Made by a program: the position numbers and the translations under genes
Shown: positions 23,701 through 34,318 of the stretch, piece after piece
Layout of the letters: each line of letters starts with the position of its first letter
Numbering within the stretch: position 1 is the stretch's first letter
DNA from: Balanoglossus misakiensis
Taxonomy: Eukaryota > Hemichordata
Reading direction: 5' to 3'
NCBI GenBank assembly: GCA_040954595.2
Contig: CM082582.2
Span: forward strand, 4,216,001-4,280,000
Length of the DNA: 64,000 nucleotides
Notes under the pieces: generated by a model
Seen by the model: the letters and a program-made list of their open reading frames with translations, nothing else
Told to the model about the DNA's origin: nothing
Databases searched by the model: none

Positions 23701-24051
23701 AAACGCAGTCATCTTGTAACAGTTTATCAATTGTTAAATGTGAATGTTTTTTATCACTTTTATTCGCAGACTCACTGCTGAACTGTTCTGCATGCTATCA
23801 CTGATGATAAGTTGGGAATGATAAACTTTCAAATGAGGAGAAAGTCGACTCACCACTTGATTTTTCTTCAGAACCTGCACCAAAGATGACAAGATGTCTT
23901 GTTGATTTGCAGTCTTTATCATAAATGAACTGTGCTCTTTCCATGATGGAGACAGTATCACTGCTAATGGCTGTCAAAATGAATGGATGGAAAGTTATAG
24001 TCTTTATGAAATTTAGGCTGCAGTAAAATTCCTAGAGGCTGTGTTACTTAA

Positions 24052-24192
24052 GCAATAACCCCCGCCGCAGGCGGGTATACGCGAGATTTGGGTACAATAT
24101 TCGATACATATAGCACGAGCCGTAGGGCGAGTGCTATATGGAGTGAATTGTACCCAAATCGAGTGTATACCCGACTGAGGCGGGGGTTATTG
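24052..24192. mobile_element. foldback element, about 140 bp
   Basis: Arms GCAATAACCCCCGCCGCAGG and the mirrored GAGGCGGGGGTTATTGC, inner arms TTTGGGTACAAT and ATTGTACCCAAA, centre AGCACGAGCCGTAGGGCGAGTGCT. It has the same architecture as family B but an unrelated sequence. Confidence 0.8.
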
Positions 24193-24570
24193 CTATTATA
24201 TTATATCAACAATTGTTTTTGTGGCATATCAGTGTCATTTTCTTACCGAAACGGCGTCAGAAAGAGAAATTACGATCGTGAACCAACATGGCGACGATGA
24301 ATGTAAACACGAGCGGCCGGGATCCAGCCGGGATCGAGCATTAAACATGAAGCAGACGACAAAAGTGACAAGACGGGCATCGCGCGTGGCAAAGTGACAA
24401 ATATTTCCGCAGAGCAGTTCCAAAATAAAACGTCCGTTAATTCAACAGTATTTTTATTTTATTTATTTGGTTTAAATACACGCGACTGTGGTTTAACCGC
24501 ACATTTTTGCTGTCGTATGCTAGTTCAGGGGCCCGTTTTACCACTGCCAGCAGTGCATTATTGAGCATTA
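24193..24570. other. spacer between foldback elements, no gene seen
   Basis: Short unique sequence with a palindromic CCGGGATCC patch near 24320. No exon supported. Confidence 0.4.
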
Positions 24571-24820
24571 TATTATATCAGTATATTGATGGTGTAAATC
24601 ACGCTATTTGATTGGTCGAGACACGACACGTGACCGTGATATATTAGCCATATACCACAGTCATATATCATAGTCAAAGAAAATGCCTTTTTAAAATGTT
24701 TTATGCAATGTTTTTGACCAGTTCAACTCCATATACGCACTCCCTATCGCTCGTGCGTATATGTCGTGAACTGGTCAAAATCTCGTGGTATACCATGGCT
24801 GGGGGTGTTTTATTGCTTAA
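24571..24820. mobile_element. foldback repeat family B, copy 2 with shortened left arm
   Basis: Matches 1961-2270 from TATTATATCAGTATATTGATG through ATGTTTTATGCAA, then jumps directly to TTTTGACCAGTTCAACTCC; the outer left palindrome arm present in copy 1 is missing. The right arm ending GGCTGGGGGTGTTTTATTGC is intact. Confidence 0.85.
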
Positions 24821-25078
24821 TTTTAGCATCGCTGGATTGAGCTCTCGTCCAATCAGAATGGCGGACAGTAGCATGATATAATATAATTTGTAATAAACCT
24901 TTATGGACATCATTTAGCCAATTCCACACACAATAGTACTGTACCGTATAACCTGTTGGGCATCACTATCTAGTCTGGTATCAATGCTCCATCTGAGTCA
25001 TATTTAGAGTCCTGGACATTTTAATGTATATGGATCATCAAGAGTTAGTGTTCTACAAAAAATGATAAATGAGTATTA

Positions 25079-25420
25079 ACATGCATCTCACAGAAAAGAT
25101 TCTGTTGGCACAGTTGAGTGTCAATAAACTCACGGCTGATAGCAATTTTCTGAATAGAATTGTAGATATATAAATTTGGCTTGAAACTTTTATGTGTGCA
25201 GTCTGTTTGGCAATTACTTCCTGGTAATGGATCACATCTTGTAACAAATCCTTACTACTGAAACTAATCTTGAAATTCCTGAAATATAAAAAAGAAAACA
25301 ACGTTATGCTATATGTTTCTACGAAATGTAGCATACTCCAGTTGCAGATAATTTCACCGCAACAGCATTTTTCTGATTCAATTCCCAAGTATCTACCATA
25401 CCTTGCAAGTAGATGAAAAT
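25079..25420 (-). other. possible further TDRD12 exons, uncertain
   Basis: Two acceptor-preceded open stretches on the minus strand in the expected upstream position: about 25400-25320 (ELNQKNAVAVKLSATGVCYI, which could be the degenerate helicase motif I region of TDRD12, ending at a GTAGAA donor) and about 25278-25085 (SFSSKDLLQDVIHYQEVIAK). I cannot align the second to the family. Listed as candidates only. Confidence 0.25.
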
Positions 25421-25779
25421 CCCAAGAACTGCACATACCCCGGTACTAACCCAACATTCTACTGAACAAACCTCATGCTCGACACGAGATGATAAAACCA
25501 AATAAAAACTGTAACATTCACCAAGTGTGTACTCCATCACCAAAGAAAACAATCCCAGGCTTACAAAACAGTCAATCAGGAGTAATCTTGTCTCGGTCGA
25601 AACCAATATTCTTTTTACTTGAAATATTCATGAGATTGATTCATGAGCAACTAGCCTGTTACTATACCTGCAGATATATCAACGTGACCGAGTGTGGCAA
25701 TATCACAATTACAATCAGAACATGTCCTGTAATCAAAGAGACATTGCTATCTGACACAAGTATTACCATCACATATCGA

Positions 25780-26143
25780 GCAAGGGTGTGCACAAGACCA
25801 TTAGGCTAAATCCACATCCTAAAAAGGATATTTCAATACCCTATTTGAGTCTTGAACCCATCCTCACTCACACAAGCTAGGTACATACATCAACACATAA
25901 AAATGTAAATATGTCCGGAAAAAGTTTCCATTGTTCAACTGAGCAAAATGTACTCAGGACATAAAAACTTATAATTTAGGGGATCCAATTAAGACCTACT
26001 GTACCACTTTGCATATAAAGCAAGGGTGTGCACAAGACCACCAGCCTAAATCCACATCCTAAAAAGGATATTTCAATACCCTAGGTGAGTCTTGAACACA
26101 TCCTCACTCACACAATCTAGGTACACCAACACACACAAATGTA
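25780..26143 (+). repeat. direct duplication of about 125 bp (25780-25910 and 26020-26143)
   Basis: Both units start GCAAGGGTGTGCACAAGACC and share ATCCACATCCTAAAAAGGAT, AGTCTTGAAC and CATCCTCACTCACACAA, separated by about 110 bp of unrelated sequence. Confidence 0.85.
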
Positions 26144-26420
26144 AATGATCCGTCAACTCTCACATCTATGGCTTCAAAGCGACACACACAGGCTTAACAC
26201 CTGTTCAACTGGACGATATTTTACTATTAAACGGGCAGGAAATACACCAAAATTGCAAGCAACAGCGCAGTATCCGCAAAATTATCTGAGTTCGAAATAG
26301 GTATAGTTCATGGGAAATCGAGACATTTTACATTCTCAGCAACGTACGACATGGACGCAACCCTACGTTCTTCTATGTTGCAGTGTATGTACGTTCAAAT
26401 GTTCGGCTTAATAAAATTAA

Positions 26421-26582
26421 TAACACATGATGCTCGGGCACCATCACAATTTGAAGCCTGCCCTCGGGCTGGTGATCTCTGACCATAATATTGATGATAC
26501 CCTCACCTGCGGCTCGATCGAGCATCATCAATACTATGGTCAGAGGTCACCATCCCTTGTGGAGGCTTCAAATCATGATGTT
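26421..26582. mobile_element. foldback element family E, copy 1
   Basis: TAACACATGATGCTCGG, then AATTTGAAGCCTGCC pairing with GGAGGCTTCAAAT, and GATCTCTGACCATAATATTG pairing with CAATACTATGGTCAGAGGT. GC-rich centre with GGCTCGATCGAGC. A second copy lies 600 bp downstream. Confidence 0.78.
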
Positions 26583-26663
26583 GACCTCACTATGAGAAGT
26601 TATTCTTTAAACAGTTGATAGCAAAAACTGTATTGACGATTTGCACCTTGCAACTTTGAATTA

Positions 26664-26730
26664 AGGTAAGTGTTAGCTTAGTGATAGTGTTAGTGTTACG
26701 GTTAGCATTAAGTGTTAGGGTTAGTGTTTG
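26664..26730 (+). repeat. degenerate GTTAG-type repeat
   Basis: Imperfect GTTAG, GTTAGTGTTACGGTTAGC and GTTAGGGTTAGTG units, reminiscent of the TTAGGG telomere motif but too degenerate and short to claim origin. Confidence 0.6.
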
Positions 26731-26740
26731 TTATAAAGTT

Positions 26741-26924
26741 ATTCATATGCAAAATACCGGGATTTATGTCCAAGTACATTGTACAGCAGAGGAATTGTCC
26801 GAGACGTGCAGCGTCAAGGACAATACCGAAGCGTACAATGTACCATACGTTAGGGTTGACTGATATGAGGTAGGAGATTTGTTAACAACCAAAAGTAGTT
26901 CCGGTAACAAACTCATTTGCATAC
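26741..26924. repeat. foldback element with two nested arm pairs
   Basis: ATTCATATGCAAAATACCGG mirrored by CCGGTAACAAACTCATTTGC, and inside it GTACATTGTAC mirrored by GTACAATGTAC with GGAATTGTCC and GGACAATACC. Confidence 0.65.
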
Positions 26925-27020
26925 AGGTATGGCAAAATGTTTTTGGTACTGCACTGAGTGCAAACATGTTACGTGCGCGCTCGGTGCAAGTAATCGACAA
27001 TACATGTAATAACTAAATAA

Positions 27021-27172
27021 TAACACATGATAGTGAGGGAACATCCCAATTTGAAGCTTGCACGAGGGACGGTGATCTCTGACCATAAAATTGATGATGC
27101 CCAAGCTGCAAGCTTGGGTATTCATCAATTTTATGGTCAGAGAGCACCAGCCCGAGGCCAGCAACATGTGTC
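27021..27172. mobile_element. foldback element family E, copy 2
   Basis: TAACACATGATAGTGAGGG start, AATTTGAAGCTTGC, GATCTCTGACCATAAAATTG mirrored by CAATTTTATGGTCAGAGAGC, centre CCCAAGCTGCAAGCTTGGG. Confidence 0.78.
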
Positions 27173-27179
27173 ATATTTT

Positions 27180-28330
27180 ATTATGCCGAACATTTGAACA
27201 TACATACGGCATAGAAAGCATCATTTTTCTTAAAAGGCAGTGTAGAAGATTTTTCCCTCTGCACCATCTGCCAAACATTTGTTTCCCAAAAAGCCCTCCA
27301 TAACCCAAAGCCCCCCCCCCCCCAAGAAAAATTGTTCTCCCTTAACGGAGGAGGGGGGTCTAAAACTTTTGAAGAAAAAAAAAATTTAGGCAAATGTCAA
27401 TGAAAAAAATCAGCCAGGGAAAGCTTGAAAAATAAGAAAAAAACATCCATCAAAAGTTACTTTCTCAAACACACATTCATATTATTCTAGTGCAATCAGG
27501 CAGTGACATGACACTTGTGTTTGAATAAGAGAAAAAACACAAAAATGTCACAAGTGTACACGGACTGTCCTTTTAAAAAGTTGTGGTACCTATGAAATGC
27601 TTCACATTGTGATCTTTAAAAGGACAAAGTTTACACCTTTTGACATTATTAAAGTTTTTTTTTTGCTGTAATAATTTATGTTGTCTTGTTTGATGAAATT
27701 ATGCCAACTCATCAGTCCAAAATGATACACTATGTCATGTGGTCAGGACAATTTTCCCTTAGACAAAATAGTTGTAACGGCGTTGGAAAAAGATGTCATC
27801 CACAAATGAAGAATGCAAAAAAGTTGTCAGAAATCAGACAGTGAACAACAACAAAAATGACCGGTGGATCACGTTAAAAACAAATAACGGTACCTCATCC
27901 ATCTTCCAGACCCCCCCCCCCCCCCCCCGGATATCAAGTGGTCCACCCTTAGTCCTAAAGGATTTGGGATTCATGAACATTTTCACACGTTTGGGAACAA
28001 ATGCTAAGAAATTTTGTCACGGAAACCCCAGCTGGACATGCTGAAATGATAGTTTTAAACTTACTGACATTAAAGTTAGGCTAGCTTTCCAACGGCACAG
28101 CTAGGATCCCAGCACTGCATGAAGATAGAACGGTCCGACTTGTGATTATCCCATCCATGAGGTCCAGAAGACGGCCATCTTGAATGTTGTTAGGCATGAC
28201 GTCATACATGTATTATTTCCTCGTATCATCGTTGAGGGGGTCGACACGTCAAAGCCAAAATGATGCCCACACCCGCAAAGTAATTACTTCAGAGTGATCC
28301 CATACAGCTGGTAACAGTAAGCTTTAAAAA
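27180..28330. other. repeat-derived sequence with poly-C runs, no gene
   Basis: Contains C-runs of about 14-18 at 27312-27325 and 27910-27928, and near 27340 a TTCTCCCTTAACGG sequence resembling a terminus of the TTA elements. TGACGTCA at 28197-28204. No exon supported. Confidence 0.45.
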
Positions 28331-30800
28331 GAACACATTTAACATTAAATATTAACTTACGGAACATCAACATATTTGCTGTGATATAAAAAATATCTCG
28401 TCTGTCACTAGATGTCATCATCATCTTTAAAGAGCCTATCTTACATTGAAACACACTTTTGAGGATAAATAATAATTGGGCTTGTGTGTTAAATGCTGGT
28501 GTCCTTTTATTTATTTCATATGGATAAATAAATGTTAAATTTAAAAATGTTCAGGACCTGAGAAAAAAGTTCTGTTTTGGCCACGCCCATTTCTGTGACG
28601 TCACAAGAGGAACCCATTTACGTTTGCAACAGACTTAGCACTGTACATTGCAGTGGTTGAATAGCAACCATACATGCCTGTGATCTAAACGGCTTTGCTG
28701 TGTCAGCCTGGGTACAACTCTGTATCCCCCGTACCCTTCAAAATAAACGTACATATGTCTACCTTATCATCTAGGGGAGATGCGATTATGAAAAAAAAAA
28801 ACTCGGCCCGGTTAGGCTACGGCTTCGCATTGCAAGCAGTACACAACATGCAATGGCAGCGGATGTGTATAGGCACCTTACACATACAATGATTGCTGCC
28901 TCGATTAAACCGTCGAATATTGCCCAGAGGTTTAGGTCTAGAGTGTTCGGTCTAAATCTACTTATCTTGGACAATGTCAACTTATTGATAACTGATCGTG
29001 GTCTTTTTGGCGATTTTCAATGACTGCCTTAACAGACAAAATACGCGTGTGTTATTGTACAAGGTCAAGGGAACTCCACCAGCGCCGATCGGCAGCGATG
29101 ACACATATCGCGCCACGATGTATATTTACTACCAGCACTAAAATTCTGTCTTTTGAATTACATGTAAGCTATGCCTTTTTGGTGATGACAAACAGAAACA
29201 TTTATGACTTGTCGCTGTAATCATGGAAGTTCCTTGACATGCTTCATACTGCATTATAACAAAATGAAACCATACAGCCAACAGCAACAGGCGATCATGC
29301 CAGGCCGACCCACTCACGCTCACAAAGCATGAAACATTTTCATTGATACACACGAATATCTTAGTTTGGAAACAGTTTTCACTCACACGAGGCAAAATTT
29401 ATTCAACACATTTTGTTTCAAAATTTGTACAGTGTGTTTTGGAGCCGATGAGTCGGACATAGTGCGACGTAAAACTTGTAAACAAAGAAATTAGAAAAGA
29501 AAGATGGCGACCATTCAGCCGAAGCCATACAAAATTACGACTGAAAAAAAACGTGAAATAGTAACGGTAATATTTTGAACGTTCAAGTTTTTACATCGAT
29601 TGCTGTCAACCTTAATTATCGTAGTTTGCGGTCACTGGGTACCGGTTAGCCAGACGGAAGCGTGAATAATAATAAACAATCTCAACATGATGTCGGCCAA
29701 CGCAAAATTGTGTTTACGCATCCTGCCAGTTCACCTACTACTACTCGTCTACAGTACTGTGTAAATCGCGGTCGCTGGAACATTGTATGAACACCAATAC
29801 CGGGTATAAACGATCTGTTGGTCGACCTCTCCTGCTGACAGGCTTCTATTTTCCTGTATGGGTGGGGATTGTCTTCTCGTGATTCGAACCTGGCCGATTA
29901 TCGTTCAACGGTCATGCATTGACAGTTACGGCCGCGGCCGTCACCGGCGCCGCGCCGGCTTCATATCCACCGTACGATGTTGATGATCCTGGCATAGACT
30001 TTCATTCGTTTTTGTGGAACTCCATCGTCGTAAAACCACGACCTGTTTACGGCAACTGCTACGCGCTACCGCCAACAGGCCGTGGTGGATTTGGAAGGTT
30101 TTCGCGGATCCCAGCGTCAGTTCCAGCAGCCAGACAAAGGAACCAATCAGAGAGCCCGTCTCATAAAACTGCATAACTTATTTAAATGACAGTGCAAAAT
30201 GGCGGATTTAAAGCTGACAGCAGCCGAAGAGCTCGCGATAAAACGACTACTGATTGGCTAATTCCAATGTCGTTTCTCATGAATAATTCATTAGTCTACG
30301 TCCTAAATTCCGGGGTTCCCTACTGTAATCTGCCAGAGCCCGTTTTTTGCGTAGCTCCGCGGAGCGGAAACACGGTCGGCTCTGGCTTGCGAGAATGGTG
30401 GAACTCACACGGGTGACTCCCGTCTAGGTAATGTGTTGCTGCAACCACGGCAAACAACTCCTTTTCCCATAGTGGTATTACACAGAAAAGCACGACAACA
30501 CCGTATGACACCTGTGAGCATCGCTAAAAGCTGGTCTACCTGACCGGTTCCTCTTGTGACGTCACGTCACGTGACCAAAATGCTGCAAATCTCAACTCGG
30601 ACTTTTCAGGACGGGGTGGATTTTGAAGCATTTTATGAGAACAAAACAAATATTATAGAAATCGATACCCGAAAAATATTGTCACTTTTGGAAAAGAGTA
30701 CATTTCTTTTGAACATTTTTTAACCTTCTGATAAGATTTAAAAAGGCAAGATATGCTCTTTAAAACGATCGGTTCAGACAAATTTAAAGCCAATGTATTT
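28330..30800. mobile_element. candidate long inverted-repeat element of about 2.4 kb
   Basis: GTGACGTCACAAGAGGAACC at 28595-28614 is mirrored by GGTTCCTCTTGTGACGTCAC at 30546-30565. Outward from these, CTTTAAAGAGCCTATCTTAC (28427 on) resembles the reverse complement of the 30745-30765 region. Ends and target duplication could not be set. The interior is more GC-rich, with several ATGGCG starts, and has no recognised transposase. Confidence 0.45.
29504..29566 (+). other. candidate first coding exon, 21 codons
   Basis: ATGGCGACCATTCAGCC in a good start context (AAG before ATG) opens MATIQPKPYKITTEKKREIV plus T and ends at ACG followed by donor GTAATA in phase 0. No continuation exon found. It may be the first exon of a gene carried by the surrounding element, or chance. 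Confidence 0.25.
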
Positions 30801-31548
30801 TTTTTTCTTCTTTGGGACAACATCTAATTTCAACCCGTTGATAAATATATGGATTTTTAAAATCCTACTGTGATTAGGGAAGATACACATACATGTACAG
30901 TTAATCTTTTTGCTATTAAAAATAATGACATGTATACCAGATGTCATCAGCATTTTATATTAAATGGTTCACAAAAATACCAGCAACACTACAGCCAATA
31001 TTCGAATCTGTTAAGAGTACACTCAAGTCATCCGCATAAATATTGAAAATCTTTGACTGGTATGTCGGAATTCTGCATGCACCTGCAAGTTTTCAGAACA
31101 GAGTTAGTTGTCACAAATAATTTTGCCTTGTCACGTTTATCATGTTCATGCAAGACGGGCCAAATGTCGGACTTTTGTCGGAAGGTTTTGCAGTCCTGGC
31201 GGATAAGGTGTGGATCGACAGCCTAGCCTCCGACACTGTTCTCACCCAGGATCAATTTATTTATGAGACTACGGGGAAATATTAACTGATTGAAGGGTTC
31301 CCATTGGATGGTTTCGTCGCCAGTTCGGATTTCTCACCGGACACCATTTGGTCTCCAAAAGTGAGGAAGGGGATTTCAGAAATAGAAAACGATTATTTAA
31401 CCAACCTTATTCCTTACTGTTGATAATGTGTAGCTAAGAATTAGGATACAAGAAGTTAGCCGTTATTTCTGAGTACGCATAAATTTATTGGTGTGGGATT
31501 CACCATACAAGCCTGCTATAACCATCCAATTATACAATTTCTGAAATA
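30801..31548. other. gene-free stretch
   Basis: AT-rich, no exon or repeat recognised. Confidence 0.4.
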
Positions 31549-31735
31549 CTGTAAAACTCAGGAAATTTTACGCGACAGGACATTTTCTCGATATCAAAAG
31601 AAGCAACTGTTACGCGACTATTCATTTTCGCGTTCTCGCATTTCGTCTTTATCTCCGAAAAAAACAATTTTTACGCGACTTTTTTCGCCTTTTCGATCGG
31701 GGCTCTCGCGCAGTTCGCGAAAATTTATCGTTCCC
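31549..31735. mobile_element. diverged CTGTAAAAC-type MITE
   Basis: Starts CTGTAAAACTCAGGAAATTT and runs through repeated TTTACGCGAC, TTTTCGCGTTCTCGC and GGGCTCTCGCGCAGTTCGCG blocks, the inverted form of the blocks in the copies at 37560 and 42827. Ends are eroded. Confidence 0.6.
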
Positions 31736-31984
31736 GACAATATGTAAATCATTTATTTGAGAATAGGATAGTGAGGAATGCAGAGAAAATACGACGCATC
31801 CCTCCAGACAATTATGCCAATTACACCTGTACAGCCATTCAAAAAAGAGAATGAGGAATATTCGTGTTCAACTGTGTTCTGAAAGAGCAATCAGTGGAAA
31901 AGTTTGGTGTCCTTCAGATGGCCGATTGAGATAACTGATGTTTTCACCGTTTTGACATTCCCCTTGGTAAAAATCAATCAACAA

Positions 31985-32420
31985 TCCATAAAGAGCAACC
32001 AAATACTTATTAAGTAATCTGGGAGTTGTCTTTGATAGTATCCATAATTATGTATAACCAGCACATCAAGAATACCTAAAGTCCATGTATTTTCATCTTC
32101 GACGCATCGGATCAATACGTCAGTACCTGTCTTCTAAGGATTGCTGTACTTAAATTCATGCAGTTCTTTCAACCAAACTTGATTACTGCAATTCGTTACT
32201 GTTTGGTTTTCCTCAATCTGCAATTATAAATCTACTTCAGCGCTCACAAAACACAGCAGCAAGAATCATCACCCGGTCGAAGAAGTTTGAACACATCACT
32301 CCCGCTCTTATCTCTCTGCATTGGCTACCAGTTTGTGCCAGGATTGATTAAAAGATCTTGCTTCTTACATATAAGGCCATTCATGGCCTTACACCGGAGT
32401 TTTTTGGACGTTGGCGCCAT
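31985..32420 (+). mobile_element. LINE (CR1/L2-like) 3' fragment
   Basis: Frames with small shifts give SNLGVVFDS, LRRIGSIRQYLSS, TKLDYCNSLLFGFPQ, LLQRSQNTAARIITR, HITPALISLHWLPV and LLLTYKAIHGLTPEFF, the terminal reverse-transcriptase segment common to CR1/L2/Jockey-type non-LTR elements. It ends GGCGCCATATACATT followed by a (TTGA)n tail, typical of that 3' end. Truncated and frameshifted, hence inactive. Confidence 0.88.
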
Positions 32421-32423
32421 ATA

Positions 32424-32463
32424 CATTTTTGATTGATTGATTGATCGATCGATCGATCGATCG

Positions 32464-32521
<58 letters not shown>
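32424..32521 (+). repeat. (TTGA/TCGA)n tail of the LINE
   Basis: GATTGATTGATTGATCGATC type tetramers directly after the LINE end. Confidence 0.95.
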
Positions 32522-32522
<1 letters not shown>

Positions 32523-32795
32523 CAGAAGTGACGCTGGGCGACCATAATTATAAGATGGGTGTGACGTTGAGCGATCCAGTTTTCTTTTGTCACGATTATT
32601 ACAACATCAACAAACAACAGCAAGGAATGACACATTGTATTTTTAAAAGAATATTCATCATCATCATCATGTTAGTAACTCGAAACGGGGGGCGCCCTCA
32701 ACCATATGTGAGCATCAACAATCTCACAATACATCACTGACAGTTACTTGAGATTTTTGAGTGTGTCCTGCAGTGCTCGCTCTCTCCGCCTCAAT

Positions 32796-32798
<3 letters not shown>

Positions 32799-32853
<55 letters not shown>
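32799..32853 (+). repeat. (ATC)n microsatellite
   Basis: About 18 perfect CAT/ATC triplets, then CAACAACAAG. Its six-frame readings give poly-Asp, poly-Ser and poly-Ile, which are artefacts. Confidence 0.95.
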
Positions 32854-32899
32854 ACAACAAGATTTCTAAGTTCCCTGAGATCCCAGGTGGAGTTTACAA

Positions 32900-34040
32900 G
32901 GAGTCTCACCTTCTGTTATGTGGCCATATTTACATGTGTATGTAGATACCTGCATAAAGTCTCTCAGTGTACAAAATAATGGTGTTTCATGACTTTATAG
33001 TTTAAAATATTTACCCGTTTGGTGTATTTAAAAAAATAATTTGATCATGACCTGTAGACAAAATGCCTACTTCAGTGAACACTTTGTTTCCCAAAAAAAG
33101 TACAATGTAAACATTGCTACAGAGTATGTAAAAGCTGTTCTCTTTATATCAAAGGCCACGCCAAGAGAGATGTCAAGTTTTGACTCAACAACATTTGCTC
33201 TGACATTGACTATAAAAAGGTGAGGTTTATTTGCAACGGACAACGGTTGAATTAGGATCTTGTTTTCCACTTGGTTGATTGACAAACTTAGACATAGAAT
33301 GCCATGGTGGTATTCTCTGGAATTGCTAATAGAGAAAGAAAAGGTTCTGCGAAGCAGCTGACCAGATGTCTGATGGCCCTGCTTTAGCGAGAACTCAGTA
33401 TTTTATACCTGCTGACCAAGAATTGTACAATTATGTCAGTATTGTTTGGCCAATTACCTCTGTATTCCTGTTTCTTGATATTTAATTGGGAAGGATTTAT
33501 GTGACCAAGCAGGTGGGCTGAGGTGGCATACCTCTATCAAAATTTTACATAGCCCTTTGTGGGAGACTTACATTATACAAATGAGGACTAGAGAGAGGGT
33601 CGCATTTAAGCACTTTGAGTACAGTTTGATACGATCAAGCTGAGGTTGCATAGTTGCATCTAAATTTAACATACCCCTCTGTGCGAGGGTTGCATTATAC
33701 AAATTTTGACTAATATAGAGGGAGGGTACGTAACTCTTAGCTTTCTGCTGCTGGGAGAGATTTGCATTTAACATGACTGACTGACCAAAAATTCTTGTGG
33801 CCACACCCCTAAGAATAAACAAAAGCTCTGTTACAGCAACCAATGCATATTACCTATCCAGTCAGTGCAGACATATAAAACCACACATTTTAATTTTTTT
33901 GTTTATTTCATAATAATTAGTGTACACATCTGTATTTGACTAAATAAATAAAATAAATAAATCAATATATACACTGAGTAAATAACTATGCTAGCTAAAC
34001 TAATAAATAAACCTAATTAAATAACTACTAAACTTATTCT
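32900..34040. other. gene-free stretch
   Basis: No convincing exon. 33541-33735 holds an imperfect direct duplication (TCAAAATTTTACATAGCCC and GCATCTAAATTTAACATACC blocks, each followed by CTCTGTG or CTTTGTGGGAG and TTRCATTATACAAAT). Confidence 0.4.
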
Positions 34041-34093
34041 AATTAACTAAGAACTGACTACTTAACTATCTAACTAACTATCTAACTAACTAT

Positions 34094-34133
<40 letters not shown>

Positions 34134-34190
34134 ATGATAAACTAAACTAAACTCACCCACTCACTCACTCACTCAGACAGACAGACAGAG

Positions 34191-34225
<35 letters not shown>

Positions 34226-34318
34226 AATGCAGGTAGGAAGACAGACAGACAGACAAAACAAACAAACAAACAAACAAACAAACATATCAAAGTGGCTATT
34301 ACGGAGGGGGGGGGGGGG
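34041..34318 (+). repeat. compound simple repeat (CTAA, CTCA, GACA, CAAA) ending in a G run
   Basis: Successive tracts of CTAA (to about 34135), CTCA, GACA/CAGA, AAAC and then about 14 G at 34304-34317. Changing unit types in sequence suggest stepwise replication slippage. Confidence 0.92.

Larger units (their letters stand above)
22607..23970 (-). pseudogene. TDRD12: TDRD12 DEAD-box helicase exons
   Basis: Exon 23970-23854 starts PLAVILSPSWKE, the TDRD12 form of helicase motif Ia; one base is missing after WKE, and in the shifted frame it reads AQFIYDKDCKSTRHLVIFG, as expected (AQFI follows in relatives). Exon 22798-22607 is open and in phase 0 on both sides: LKEIMKHYGKALSIDSKRSS, RQVIIMNSVWSVGIKSLVDAY and VEAAIFVQVKQ, matching the region after the DEAD motif including the SAT-equivalent NSVWS. 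The exon with the DEAD/DEVE motif and the helicase C-terminal domain are not found between these and 15055. Same strand and order as the Tudor exons, so I treat it as the same locus. Confidence 0.78.

Noticed and set aside
29919-30174. Ala/Pro-rich 85-codon ORF and its antisense
   Set aside because: GC-rich sequence opens frames on both strands; no splice sites, no family.
32724-32979. Poly-Asp, poly-Ser and poly-Ile ORFs
   Set aside because: All come from the (ATC)n microsatellite on either strand.
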